DNA from: Bolinopsis microptera
Lineage: Eukaryota > Ctenophora > Tentaculata > Lobata > Bolinopsidae
DNA length: 64,000 nt
Assembly (NCBI RefSeq): GCF_026151205.1
Contig: NC_087081.1
Coordinates: 5,639,246 to 5,703,245, forward strand
Reading direction: 5' to 3'
Both the position numbers and the translations under genes were made by a program. How positions within the stretch are numbered: the first letter of the stretch is position 1; each line of letters opens with the position of its first letter. The notes below the pieces were generated by a model. That model was not told where the DNA came from, did not search any database, and worked only from the letters and a program-made list of their open reading frames with translations. This document shows positions 1-11,600 of this stretch, one piece after another.

Positions 1-110
1 TAAATTTTACTTTACTTTACTTTCACCATAATCCCATGTGCTTGTACAGCTACAGTGTAAATTATCATTACCTAACCCTCAAATAAACTATTAAATTCAC
101 TGTACTGTAC

Positions 111-2250
111 CTGATTAATAGGGACATTGTCCTTGAACCACCTTGGTAAAGCAGGGGGGTTAGACGCGGGCATCTTACATCTCAGCACGTGCAGGCGCGC
201 GGTGGAGAGAAGCAGCCTGTCCTCTAATACCGGAAAACCTCGCGTTAGATCTGCGAGGAGGAGGGGCTCAAAGAGATTGGGGTATAATATGTTTATATTT
301 TATCAAGAGGAGCTATTCAGTGAGAAGTTTGGTGTTAGGATTTACACTGTGCGATACAACTTAAGTGCACTAAAATGAAAGCTATATCTCATCCAGAGAA
401 AATCATGATTTTCCCAATTTTTTTATGATCAGTAATATATAATGAACTTACAATTGTCCACGACTTGAAGGTAGATAACATTGCTGTATATGATAACCCC
501 AGCATCATCACTAACAACACACTGGTAATAGGCTGCATCTTCACTGCTTACTTTGGGGATGAAGTAGGATGAGATCTGGGTGTCAGGGTCTGCTTCTACT
601 GATTTTAACTGAAGGAGATGGTAGTTAGTAACAATTAGTAAATATTTTGCTTATTACTAATAACTTATACATGTTATAGTTATAAGTACTATTATCTTAA
701 TGGAAGGTGTTGTTTTGAAGTGGTGTACCATTATTTTAAAAACATGACAGCAAGTTATCAATAAGCTTACATCATAGACTAATCGCGAGCATCTCATAAT
801 ATGCTGTCGAAAATGGCACGTCAGAGAAACACAGACAAGTTAGAGGTCCTATTTAAACTGGCACCACCTTATTATTAGCCAGTGTTTACATTAAAAAATG
901 TCATTCAACAACCTAAACTTTTCGCGTGATAAACCAGTAAACAGGCTTCAGAAATAAATCAATAAATTGCCGAGATTTTTAAACTTGTTCAAACATGCAC
1001 GGGAACGAATGTTTGAAATTTTAAACTTTTTAGATAAAAACAAACAATTTGGATGGGAGTTTTAAAAGTACTTTCCCATCGTGGCACAGAAGTCCCGGAG
1101 AACAATCAGACGACAAAATAGTGTGCGAGATGCTACTACAGCAAATTGTAACATTTCCAACAATGCATTTCACTGATAACGCTTATACAGCACAGAAAAG
1201 TTGAATTTACAATAATACTAAATTAAATATGTATATAAATATGAATAACCGAAAGGAAAAACGCACAACACCCGTTTTGCTCAGATCTACCTAGACAAAC
1301 AGACAGACAGCTGCATAACACATACGAGTGTTACCGTACTGTTAAATGTAAATAAACAAACACACACCTTTAATAGCTTGCTAATTGGAATATCGAAGTG
1401 ACTGTGTTACCTGTGTGCTTCCGGCTATGTGAATATGAACCACCATGTAATTAACATGTTAGCTTCACTGTGGTTGTCAAAATAAAAACATTGGGTTGGT
1501 GTTGTGGCAGAGTATTCTTATCCTTTCCAGTTTCTTCACTAAAATATCTACGAACATGACGTTGCTAAACAAACCCCATTAATGATGTATTTGAAAGTGC
1601 AAAGCAAAGAAAATCCCGAATACAACAACTTCATTCAAATCCCAACACCGCAAACTTTGCTTTTACCCTGGTCGATAAGCTGTGGTAAAGATCTGACGAT
1701 TTCTGACGTGGATTATTAAAAATAGGCCTTTAAAACAAGAAAATTATCTCAGTGATGTTATAAAATTAAAAAAAGCTTCAGCAGAAAAAATTATCATAAT
1801 ATTATCTACTGCTATTATATCAACAGATAAAATTATCATCATATCTGCTATGTTCAACAATTTGATGAAAATGTATACAGGGCGTATTATTTGGTAAAGT
1901 CACACTATTTGTTAGTTAACTGTTGAACAAACATAATAAACTACTTACTCTACTCATCATATTATACTGAGGGGAATCTCCCTTGAAGAATGTGTAGGTT
2001 AGATTTCCTATTCCCCCATACGCGCCACAGTCTATAGTAGTCGTCATCTGAAAGATATTGTTTCAGTGCCTGGTTCTTAACTCAGCAGATCACTTTTAAG
2101 AGGCATTACGTCTTCTAAAACAAAGAAAAAGATTGATTTAAAGGCTAAGATAAAAGTGTACCTCTCTTTTAACTGATTGTTTCTGAGGTTGAAGGAAGAA
2201 CTGTGGATAGGGCATGGCGTTAGGAGGCACATCTTGTTGGCGAGTGTACC
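111..2250 (-). CDS. Immunoglobulin-domain protein, four exons of a gene running off the left edge
   Basis: Four minus-strand exons, each with AG acceptor and GT donor, read through in matching phases: 2250-2162, 2047-1949, 608-452 and 250-111. The first two and the third make one Ig fold: a strand-A/B region ending in TIDCGAYGG, then LTYTFFKG (Ig 'W' position replaced by F), then the diagnostic DAAYYQC and a final strand ending in VIYLQVVDN. The fourth exon starts a second Ig domain with HVLRCKMPASNPP and RWFKDN. Donor at 105-110 shows the gene continues leftward outside the window; the 5' exon with a signal peptide is not identified. Ig-superfamily proteins are usually secreted or membrane adhesion/receptor molecules; which one this is cannot be told. 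The 1.3-kb intron 612-1940 is AT-rich and shows nothing else. Confidence 0.8.
609..1948. other. Intron of the Ig gene
   Basis: AT-rich DNA between two phase-0 Ig exons. No long reading frame, no clear repeat and no RNA gene seen. Confidence 0.6.
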
Positions 2251-2638
2251 TGAAGTAATAACCTAAAATAGCTTGGACTTTGGAGTTGCTTACTTTTTTA
2301 AACACCAAATTTTATTGAAATATCGATCATAGTTCACATTGGAAGAAATAATAAAATAGTGTATAAATAATACATTTACCTTATACAGAGTAGAAGCAAA
2401 TAGAGGACTTGTAACATAAGCTCATGCCATGACATTTATCTTATCTGCTGTTGAATATTAGAATTATATTAACATCATTTTCAAAAAGTTTGGCTTCATT
2501 CAAAAATGTAGGTACACAAGTGCAATGAGAATTCAAGGTAAAGTACCAACAATGGTGTCTGCTATCATCTATACAGTTGGAAATAGAAATAGCAATAAAA
2601 CAATTTAAATATCATAAAACAAGCTGTATTCAAGGATC
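2251..2638. other. AT-rich gap between Ig gene and acetyltransferase
   Basis: Nothing supportable seen. It may hold the upstream intron of the Ig gene or the 3' UTR of the acetyltransferase, whose stop codon is at 2639. Confidence 0.4.
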
Positions 2639-3172
2639 TTACAACTTCTTTGCAAACAAAGAATAAGTCACATCTGTAATGAGATGATCCTTGGCAGCTG
2701 GATGGAATTCTAAAAAGTCCCGATTTTTAACAAACTCAAATCCAAGACTGCTGTACCACTTTTTTAAAGCTTCTCTCCTAGGGTCTGATACATTAGCGGG
2801 GGCTAGAATGTCCAGTAGAACTGTTTGACAGCCATCTGTCCTAGCTAAATCCAAAGCAAAATCAACAAGCTTTCTCCCTATACCTTGTCTTCGAGACTGA
2901 GGGCTAACTACCAGCATGGAGAGATCTTTTTCAGTTTCACTTACCCTTACCAACACTACACAGCCAACAATATTTCCTGATTTCACAGCAACAAACAATT
3001 CTTTTTTAGCGCAATATAGGTCAAACTCTTTGTCAGTTAATCGTATGCGTGTGTCTTTGTAAATATTTGCTGACATTTTCGTGTAAGTTTTGTTAACCAG
3101 GGTGGTTATTGTCTTTTTATCTGACAGATTCCCAGGTCGTATCTTCAAATCGTCTGTACTGTTCAGGTCCAT
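2639..3172 (-). CDS. GNAT-family N-acetyltransferase, single exon
   Basis: Complete 177-residue frame with an ATG start. The acetyl-CoA pyrophosphate-binding signature (Q/R-x-x-G-x-G/A) is visible as RRQGIG at about residue 92, preceded by a beta-strand LSMLVVSPQ and followed by helix KLVDFALDLA; the C-terminal KKWYSSLGFEFV is the usual GNAT 'Y..GF' element. GNAT enzymes move an acetyl group from acetyl-CoA to an amine; the substrate cannot be inferred. Two degenerate copies lie nearby (3471-3521 and 18128-18561), so the locus has been locally duplicated. Intronless within the window; whether a 5' non-coding exon exists is unknown. Confidence 0.85.
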   Translation of the reverse strand: MDLNSTDDLKIRPGNLSDKKTITTLVNKTYTKMSANIYKDTRIRLTDKEFDLYCAKKELFVAVKSGNIVGCVVLVRVSETEKDLSMLVVSPQSRRQGIGRKLVDFALDLARTDGCQTVLLDILAPANVSDPRREALKKWYSSLGFEFVKNRDFLEFHPAAKDHLITDVTYSLFAKKL

Positions 3173-3470
3173 TATAGTTCTACTTATGACGAAAATGGAG
3201 TAAAAGCTTTTTTTTAAATATATTTTATTTAAAAACCTGTCTTTACCCAGAAGGTGATTTAAGCGTACTCAGAAATTATACCATAAATTCAAGAAGTATT
3301 TTCTTAATGCAATTATTCAAATCAATTTATACAAAAATTCTCTGGGTAAATAACTTAATATATAATATAATAAACCATGTGTTTTACATAAAAATCAGCT
3401 ATATTTCTTGCCACTGGTTAGGATTTATATTTTTGATGGGGTAAAAACGAAATTAGCGGGGGCTGATTCA

Positions 3471-3521
3471 TTAGCAGGGGCTATAAAGTCCAGTAGAATT
3501 GTTTGACAGACAACTGTCCAA
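3471..3521 (-). pseudogene. Short fragment of the GNAT gene
   Basis: About 50 bases match the part of the intact gene near 2795-2845 (shared stretches such as ATTAGCGGGGGCT and GTTTGACAG). The similarity stops on both sides. The surrounding 3173-3700 shows no other gene. Confidence 0.6.
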
Positions 3522-3695
3522 CTACATCTGTTGCTTGAAACAAGATTAAGACCGGATCTGCTAATTCTAAACATCGCCAATCCATAATCAGTCAAACAAC
3601 TTGTTCTTTTAAAAGCTTCTATGAGGTACCCACGTATTCGCCACTCAACCAGCGTTGACAAATTGAGGTATTCCTGTCTAGGGCTGTAAGGAAGA

Positions 3696-3700
3696 GTAAC
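3696..3700 (+). repeat. Target-site duplication of the copia element (left)
   Basis: GTAAC directly before the 5' LTR; the same five bases follow the 3' LTR at 18074-18078. Five bases is the usual copia-type duplication. Confidence 0.9.
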
Positions 3701-4721
3701 TGTTAGAATCTTAATTCTATTTGTAGCTTGTTTTTGTACTTCATATTACTAACCCTGTATCTCACTTTAGCAAAGGTTTAGTTCCAGTGATTGTATATAC
3801 AGTGTTGGGGTAAAGGGACTCCAGAAGGCAGACAAGGCTCGACTCCAGACTCTAGTTGAAGTAACAGAAGAGAGAGGAGTGTCCAGTGTTTAGTTGACTC
3901 CAGACTCTAGCGAAGCAGAAGGGAGAGGAGTGACGTTGTCGACTCCAGACTCTAGCGTAGCAGAAGGGAGAGGAGTGACGTTGTTTTAGTGATCCCACAG
4001 ATTCCAGTCGACAGATACTATCTGTGTTCTGTGACGTGGAAAGAGTGGTAAGTAGTTTATAGTTATAGTTTAGTAGTTTAGTCTAGGAGTTCCCGCTTCC
4101 TCTTTCACTTTCATTTATAGTTTCACGTGGATTACCTTTCACTTTACTCACGGTAGTTTTCCCCCAGGGTTTTGTTTTTTATTATAGTTATCAGTTCCAG
4201 TTTAGTTGAAGTCCTCATCATTCAGAAGTACCTCATATAGTAAGAAGAACATCATCATCAGGAGTAGTAGTTTTAATTTAATAGTAGTTTAATCTAATAG
4301 TAAAAAGACATTATTTAATTTAGTTTTGAATTGTGTATTAGTTAGAGCAGCGTGAGTAACTGAGTCACACCAATCACCATTTAATCACTCATTCACTATT
4401 TGAGGGTGAGTACATAGAGTAACAAGGTTACATTTGAAACACCATTTATTTGTATCACTTCGAGATGGCCAGGCCTACTCTCATGCTGTCTATATGTGAT
4501 GATTAACTCTGAAAAACTAGGGACTCGGTGTAGTTGGTGTTGTACACACTGCACTGATAATGATATCACGTTGAACGTGTAATGTAAATATAGTGTGGAT
4601 ACATGCGAATATATATTCTAAATAACCATTTATTTGTATAACCTCTTTATTCATCTAATTTGTATTTATAATAATTGAGTATTATTTGTTATTTAATTAA
4701 CCCAAGAACAGGGTTCCAACA
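3701..4721 (+). repeat. 5' LTR of the copia element
   Basis: 1,021 bases, TG...CA ends. It is 184 bases longer than the 3' LTR; the difference is exactly the insert at 4456-4624 plus its 15-base duplication. Contains three tandem units of about 45 bases starting GACTCCAGACTCTAG (roughly 3840-3985), the last two nearly identical; they also occur in the 3' LTR and may be promoter/enhancer repeats (inference). Confidence 0.93.
4456..4624 (-). mobile_element. Short SINE-like insert in the 5' LTR
   Basis: 169 bases absent from the 3' LTR, flanked by the 15-base duplication ACCATTTATTTGTAT (4441-4455 and 4625-4639). Both of its halves recur, in opposite orientation, in the 408-bp element at 22744-23151. 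It has no obvious inverted termini. The long duplication points to target-primed retrotransposition rather than a cut-and-paste element. Confidence 0.8.
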
Positions 4722-4722
4722 G

Positions 4723-4738
4723 TGGTAGCAGGAAGAAC
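4723..4738 (+). promoter_or_regulatory. Primer-binding site of the copia element
   Basis: Starts two bases after the LTR with TGGTAGCAG, the complement of the 3' end of animal initiator-methionine tRNA; the match weakens after about nine bases. iMet priming is usual for copia elements. Confidence 0.65.
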
Positions 4739-4833
4739 TACGTTACACCGGACCGTATTTATTTTTTGTATATTTTAACTAACACTTAACACCTAACACC
4801 CGATTTCAGCTTTCAGATTCTTCTACATCCATC

Positions 4834-7800
4834 ATGGGAAGTGACAAAGTACCTGTTCTCGATGAGAAGTCCAACTATTCAGATTGGAAACGGAGAGTTC
4901 AGTGGTGGAAGAAGGTAACCACGGTCAAGCCTGAAGCAGGAGCAGCTGCATTAATCATGCATATGTCCGGAAAGCCAGAAGCTGTGGCTATACAGCTAGA
5001 CGTGGATGAGTTATCCAAAGATGGAGGAATAGATGTTCTCATTAAGGAACTGGATAAGTTATATGAAAAAGACCAGACACAGTCAGTCTTTACATCCATT
5101 GACAGTTTCATGAACTACAGAAGACCCAAGGAAGTGACCATGGAAGAGTATGTGAGAGAATTTAGCCATCGTTACAAGAGCCTTGTGCAGAAGCGTGGTA
5201 CTACTGTGGTATTTGAAGATGGAGTACTAGCGTACTTCCTTTTACATCATGCTAATCTCTCGGACCATCAAAAGACGTTGATCAGGGCAACGGTCTCTAA
5301 GTTAAGCTACGAGAATATGGAATCCCAGCTTAAGAGAGCATACGGAGAAGATTATACTAATACATCTTCTTCTTCATCAAGCGCAAGCGGCGCAAGCGGT
5401 GGAACATATGCCATCGGAAAACCAAAGATTAAAGAAGAGCCTGTAAACACGTACTTCCAACAGTACGACGTCAACAAATCTGAACACTTTGATGAATTGT
5501 CATACCCATCAGCCTCAGAGCCTGAGTTCGAGGTAGAGTATGAAGGGGATGACCAGAGCAACCAGGAAGAAGATCCCCAGGAAGTCTTTTATCAACAAAG
5601 ACATCAACAGCACAGGGATTTTTACTCATCTAAAAGACCTTTTAGACCAAGAACCTTTGGACAAAGACCCTACAGTCAAAGACCTTTTGGACAAAGATCC
5701 TTCGGACAAAGAACCTTTGGACAAAGACCTGCATTTCAAGGACAGAGTTCAGGGAACGTGTATCAACAAGCTCCATTTAGACCCAGACAAGGAGCACAAG
5801 AACAACGATCAGGACCCTTACGTTGTCATATTTGTAAGGAAACAGACCATATAATGAGAGACTGTAAGTACAACACATTTGGAGGGAAGAAGCTTGCATT
5901 CTTTGAGTCTGATTTCCAACTAGAAGACGAAGACGAGTGCCTCACGTATCTTATGGGAGAATCGACAAATAGAGCACTTTTAGATACAGGTGCTAGTTCC
6001 ACAGTGTGTGGAAAGAAATGGCTGACAGTCTTCGAGGAATCTCTCACATCAGCTGAACATGAAGAGGTCAAGGTGACTCCTTGTGAGAAGAATTTTCGTT
6101 TCGGGGATGGAGATGCAGTTACAGCTAAGATACAGAAAGAACTCCCAGTAACAATATGTGGTCAGAAAGTTACTTTAAGCGTGTTTGTTGTGGATAATGA
6201 TATTCCTTTGTTACTGTCCAGAGAGTCTATGAAAAAGATGAAGATGAAGATCGATAATGAAACTGACAAAGTGTATGCCCTTGGAGGAGAGGAGAATCTA
6301 GTGATCACCAAGTCAGGACACATGATGATACCCATAGGACGATGTGAAAGTTCTATCAGCCAAACAGATTTGTTGGACACTACAGAGCAGCACCTCACAT
6401 TCCATGTCAGTACCGACTCAGTGAAGTGTGCTGAACATCTGCATAAATATTTCGCCCATGGTTCTACGTCAAAGATCATTCAGTTTGTAAAGACCATGCA
6501 GCTTCCGAATGAGAAGGAGATACTGAATGCACTCAGAAAAGTGGAAGGTTCGTGTGATTTCTGTAAACAACATAAATCCAAAGAAAAGCCACATCGCAAA
6601 GTAGCCCTACCAATGGGACAAAAGTTCAATGACGTCATAGCTATTGATTTGAAGATGCTCAACGGTGGACAGTGGATCTTGCACATAATAGATCCTGTTA
6701 CTCGCTATGCTGCGGCTGCAGCCATAAAGAGTAAGGAAGCTGATGAAATAATGACTAAGTTATTTGACAAGTGGATTGTTATTTTCGGAAGACCTGGACT
6801 CATTTTGTCAGATAATGGTGGTGAGTTCAATAATGAAAAGTTTCTGGAAATGTGTGCTGTATTGAATATCAAGGTTAGAACTACCCCAGCGGAGTCTCCT
6901 TTCTGCAATGGTACGGTAGAAAGACACAACGGTTTGTTGTCAGAAATGATAGAGGCAGTTCTCAATGACACTAACTGTAACATAGACATCGCTATCTCGT
7001 GGGCGATTAATGCTAAGAACTCACTAGCTAATGTTTATGGTTTTAGTCCACATCAACTAGTGTTTGGTCGCAATCCTGAAATACCCGGAGTTTTACAGAA
7101 CACAGATCATCTTCCCGCACTTAATGACGAAACCAGCAGTAAGATTCTTGCCGACCATCTTAATGCTCTAGCAGCAGCTCGGAGCAGTTTTATCAAGTTG
7201 GAGAACACTAGTAAGTTCAAGAGAGTGTTACAGGAAAGAGTACAAGATGCAGCATGGAATCATCAGTACGTGAGTGGAGATCAGGTGTATTATAAGAGGA
7301 CTAAAGTGAAAGGACCTTGGTTAGGACCAGCGACAGTTGTTGGCCACTTAGCAAACCAAGTACTTCTCAAAGACGGAGGTTCACTGATAAGGATACACCC
7401 ATGTAAGATTGTCTTGAAGTCATCAGCTGACAATCAGGTAGAGCAGGGACAAGAACCTACGAAGGTTGATAACAGTTCACAGACACCAACAAAGTGTCAT
7501 CAATCTGGAAGAACCAATCATGCAGCAGAGAGGAAGGTCTGTCGTGTTTTAGAGAAGAATATTGCATCGCCATGGTCACTAAGTGATGATGAAAGTGATC
7601 AAGGGGAGGAGTTAGAAACATTCAATGGAGGTGTACAAGACAATTTGCCAGAAATTGAGCCAGATAGTGTGCTAGAGGAACATGGAGCTGTGAGCTCAGT
7701 TTCAGGGAGCGTGAATCAAGTCAGTGAGCCAGAAAGTGAGACAGAATTAGAGTCAGATGACCATGGAATTGTAAGTTCAGTTGCAGGGAGCGTAAATCAG

Positions 7801-8458
7801 TCGAATTGGGAAAGTGTGTGTCAAGCCGGATCAGGCGTGAAGAAAAAAGTGAAGAAAAATGACATTATCAGGTTTAAATCCTCGGAGAGTGATGAATGGA
7901 ATAATGCCTTGGTGATAGGTAGAGCCGGGAAACCTAAAAGAAAGAACAAAGATCTGTATAATGTACGACTGGACGAGTCAAACGGTGAACCCGTATCAGT
8001 TGATTTGGGAAACTGTGTACAATTGGAGAGGAGTGTTCAAGAAACGGTATTGTTTTTTCAGGAAAATGAAGAAATAATATTCCTAACTTCCCGATTACCT
8101 GACGAGGAAAAAGTGAAGAGGGCAAAAGAAGTAGAACTACAAAAGTTCAACGAGTATAATGTCTTTACAGAAGTTAAAAACATCGGACAAAAGACCATCT
8201 CGTGTAGATGGGTAGTAGCCGAAAAGGGGGAGCTAGTGAAAGCAAGACTTGTAGCCCGTGGCTATGAAGAGTTTTTGCAGAGCAGAGTAGATGCACCTAC
8301 AGTCAGCACGGTTAGCTTACGTAGTTTGCTTACTATCGCAGCCTCTAATAAGTGGAAGATACAGTCGTTTGATGTTACGAGTGCGTTTTTACAAGCTGAA
8401 GATCTGGAGAGGCCAGTTTATATCAATCCTCCCTCTGAGGCACGCAAGAGTGGTATAG
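4834..8458 (+). CDS. Copia gag-pol, 5' part (gag, protease, integrase, start of RT)
   Basis: About 1,208 residues of a single gag-pol frame. N-terminal gag of the retrotrans_gag type; an Arg/Gln/Phe repeat tract (RPFGQRSFGQR, about residues 270-310); zinc knuckle C-x2-C-x4-H-x4-C at about 330-343 (CHICKETDHIMRDC); aspartic protease LLDTGASST with the Asp near 384; integrase His/Cys site then D (about 605), SDNGGEF (660) and E (about 695), i.e. the D-D-35-E spacing; RT begins near 1140 with SFDVTSAFLQA. An Asp/Glu/Ser-rich linker lies between integrase and RT. The frame runs into the LINE poly(T) at 8459 and ends by chance at 8499. Functions: capsid formation, polyprotein cleavage, integration, cDNA synthesis. 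Confidence 0.93.
8444..8458 (+). repeat. LINE target-site duplication (left copy)
   Basis: GCAAGAGTGGTATAG, repeated exactly at 14278-14292. It brackets the LINE and marks the insertion point in the copia RT. Confidence 0.93.
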
Positions 8459-8479
8459 TTTTTTTTTTTTTTTTTTTTT

Positions 8480-8692
8480 TTAGAGAGGCTGGGCCATGAT
8501 AGCCCACGAGAGGATAGCATTGAGATGCTCTGCCTACCTCTGGGGTGTGGCAACCTTGGGGAAGGTTGCCGGTGAGATCAGAGTGATTGGTGGAGGGTGG
8601 TGTAGGATGCTATATGAGTCAAAATGATACGCTTAAATGCCAGCTGAATTTGGAAAAGTAAAACGAGACGAGACAGCATATGAGATAATACT
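8480..8692 (-). other. 3' UTR of the LINE
   Basis: About 213 bases between the ORF2 stop and the A tail. The same segment, with a small internal deletion, ends the truncated copy at 48829-49183, so it is a conserved part of the family, probably recognised by its reverse transcriptase (inference). Confidence 0.7.
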
Positions 8693-11600
8693 TTAAGTCA
8701 CCCCGGTCTGATCCAGCTCTTCCGGCACAATTAAGCGTTTGGTGCGGTTTGTGAAATTGACAATTGTGGTGATGTGTTGGTTGTCGAATATGTCATTGAC
8801 AGAGAGGTAGTAGTCCTGGAAATATTGACCTCTAATTTGGGCAATAGCCGGACACTGTCCAAGGAAGTGTGAGACAGTTTCCTCTCCGTCCCCGCACATA
8901 GGACAAGCACTGGTGTTTGATTTGCAAATGGTGTGAAGGTGTTTATTTAGGCCGCAGTGACCCGTGATGAGGTGAACTGCAGTTCTGTAATCTTGTCTGT
9001 TGTTGCTGAGTGTAGTGTTGAGGTTTTTGATGATTTTGGCATGCTTGTGGCCGAGTGTCAGTTTGGTGTGTCTGGGACCGTCAGTTGACCAAGTTTCCTG
9101 ATTCAGTCTGTTGACTTTGTTGTCGATTTGACGCTTGATGTAGGATTGTGGAATTGGACACTTCAAAGTGGATTCACTGATAGTGCCAAGCTTGGCCAGC
9201 TCATCTGCTTTTTCGTTCCCCCACAATCCGATGTGTGCTGCAATCCATCGTATATCTAGCGTGTTGTTGGATCCGAGTGAATTAAGAGAGTCGTAACAGT
9301 CTCTTGTAGTTCTACTCCGCGTTGAAAGTGCGGAGAGAGCTTGAATAGATGATAGACTGTCAGACCATATGATGATGTGTGTGTTGGTATATGTAGATAG
9401 ATATTTGCAAGCTTCAATGATGGCGGTGAGCTCTGTTTGGTAAACAGTGCAATAATCAGGGAGCTTGAATGATCTTTCTTCAAGGGTGGTGTTATTGTTG
9501 TCAGTTGTGATGATATAGCCAGCCCCGCATCCTGAGTCTGTGAGTGACCCGTCAGTGTAGCAGGTGATCGTTTCACTGGTAATGTTGTCGATGGTGTTTT
9601 GAAGTGAATTTCTATATTCAGTGGTATCGGCTCCAGGAGTTGTGACGGTGAAGTGCCGTCCCAGCATCATGGTTGGTGTTGTTAGGTCTCTCGTTGCTCT
9701 AGGTGGGATAATGAGGTCTGCCATGAATTGTTTGTTGATAGTGGTATGATTTTTGATAGTTCCCTTCCTGAAAGCGATAGTTTCAAGAGTGAGGCTGCCA
9801 TAAGCTTGTAGCCTGGCCGCACCCTTTGCTGCTTCGCCTTGCAGGAACAGTATGATGTCAGAAGTGTCGGTGAGGTGATTCAATGCGATAAAAGGTGTGC
9901 TTGGCATGGCACCAGACATCATTCTGAGTGCCAATGCCTGAACACGTTTGAGTTTCTTCGCGTTATAGTCCGTTTGAGTGGCCCTGATCCATATACTACA
10001 GCAGTAGGATAGGATTGGACGGATGACAGCCGTGTACATCCATTTGCATGTTTTGGGGCTCATACCCCATGTGGGGCCGACAGCTCTTCGACATTGCATG
10101 AGGGATGCCGTGGCTTTTTTGGTGGTGTTGATGATATGTTCATTGAAGTTGAGTTTGCTGTCCAAGGTCACTCCTAGAAATTTAGCAGACTTGGAAAGAC
10201 CTATAATGTTGTTGCCAACTGTTATAGGTCTTAGAGTCCACTTACTATTCCAGGTAAACATGACTATCTGAGTTTTAAGGGCGCTAATAGATAGCTCTTT
10301 GGTTCTGCACCAATTTTCTATCGTTTTAATAGTTTTGCATGTTCGGTCCCAGATGATGTCTAAATCATCCCCTTCCGCTAGAGACAACAGATCATCCGCA
10401 AAGGCTTGCAGGTAACCCGGGATGTCTTTTGCGGTAAAGGAAAGGAGATCGTCGACTACCAGGTTCCAGAGAAAAGGAGAGAGAATGCCTCCTTGGGGGC
10501 AACCTCGCCTGATCCGTACCCTTCTCGACTTATCCTTATGATTTAGTGTGATGAATCGATTGGTTACCATGTTGATGATCCACTGTGCTGTAGCCAAGTC
10601 CACTTTCGTAGCCTTGACTGCTTCAGAGATAGCCTTGAACGAGACATTATCGAAGGCGCCCTCTATATCTAGAAAGACACCTAGGACATATCCTTTCTTG
10701 GCTATTCTGCGCTCAATGGTGTGAGTAACTTTATGAAGTGCCGCTTCTGTGGAGCAGCCCTTCTTAAAGCCGAATTGTCGTTTGTTGATATCATTAGCTA
10801 TGTTGAGGTCATGTTGCATATGCCATAAGATCACTTTCTCCTGCAACTTTAACATCACAGGCGAAAGAGTGATCGTTCGAAATGACTTAGCTTTGTTGTA
10901 GTCGGTTTTTCCAGGCTTAGGGAGAAAGATTCCAAGAGAGTCCCTCCACAAAGTTGGGATGTGTTGCGTTTCATGGTTTTTTGTCATAATGTTTTTTGTT
11001 ATGTCTTTGATATGAGCCCAGGCTTTCTGGAATATGATAGGTTTTAGAGTGTCAGGTCCTGCAGCCTTCAAGGGATCGAAGGATAGGAGAGCCTTTTCGA
11101 TTCTTTCAGGGCTGTAGATTTTGTCTAGTAAGTCTGTGGAGATGGGTAAGGGGCAGAGAGGCGGAACTGGCGGATCAGTAACACTCTCCTTGAAGTGGGT
11201 TTGTGTCATGACCTCCAGTGTCTCCTCTGCGTTTTTGGTGAGTTCGCCATTTGGTTTATAAACGGCTTCAAGTTTGTTATTGGTGTCAGTACAGGTTTTC
11301 AGAATCTTGTTCATCCTTCCAGATTCCTTAACCGATTCTGTGTCTGCGCAGAATTTCCGCCACGCATTGCGCTGGGAGTTGGACAGGATCTTGTTGTATT
11401 GCTTGTTGCTTTCTCTAAGAGCGAGCCACGAAGCATCAGTTTTGATTCGACGAGCTGTGATGAGTTTGCGTCTTATACCCCTCTGTGCTTCCTCAACTTC
11501 TCGAGTTAGCCAGGGTGGTTTTCTGACAGCGCTGGAGATGTAAGTAATGGGACATGCCTCCTCGAAGGCCGCTCGGAGAGCAGTATTAATGGTGTTAACT

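Noticed and set aside
127-378. 83-codon plus-strand frame at the left edge
   Set aside because: Antisense to the phase-matched Ig exon 250-111.
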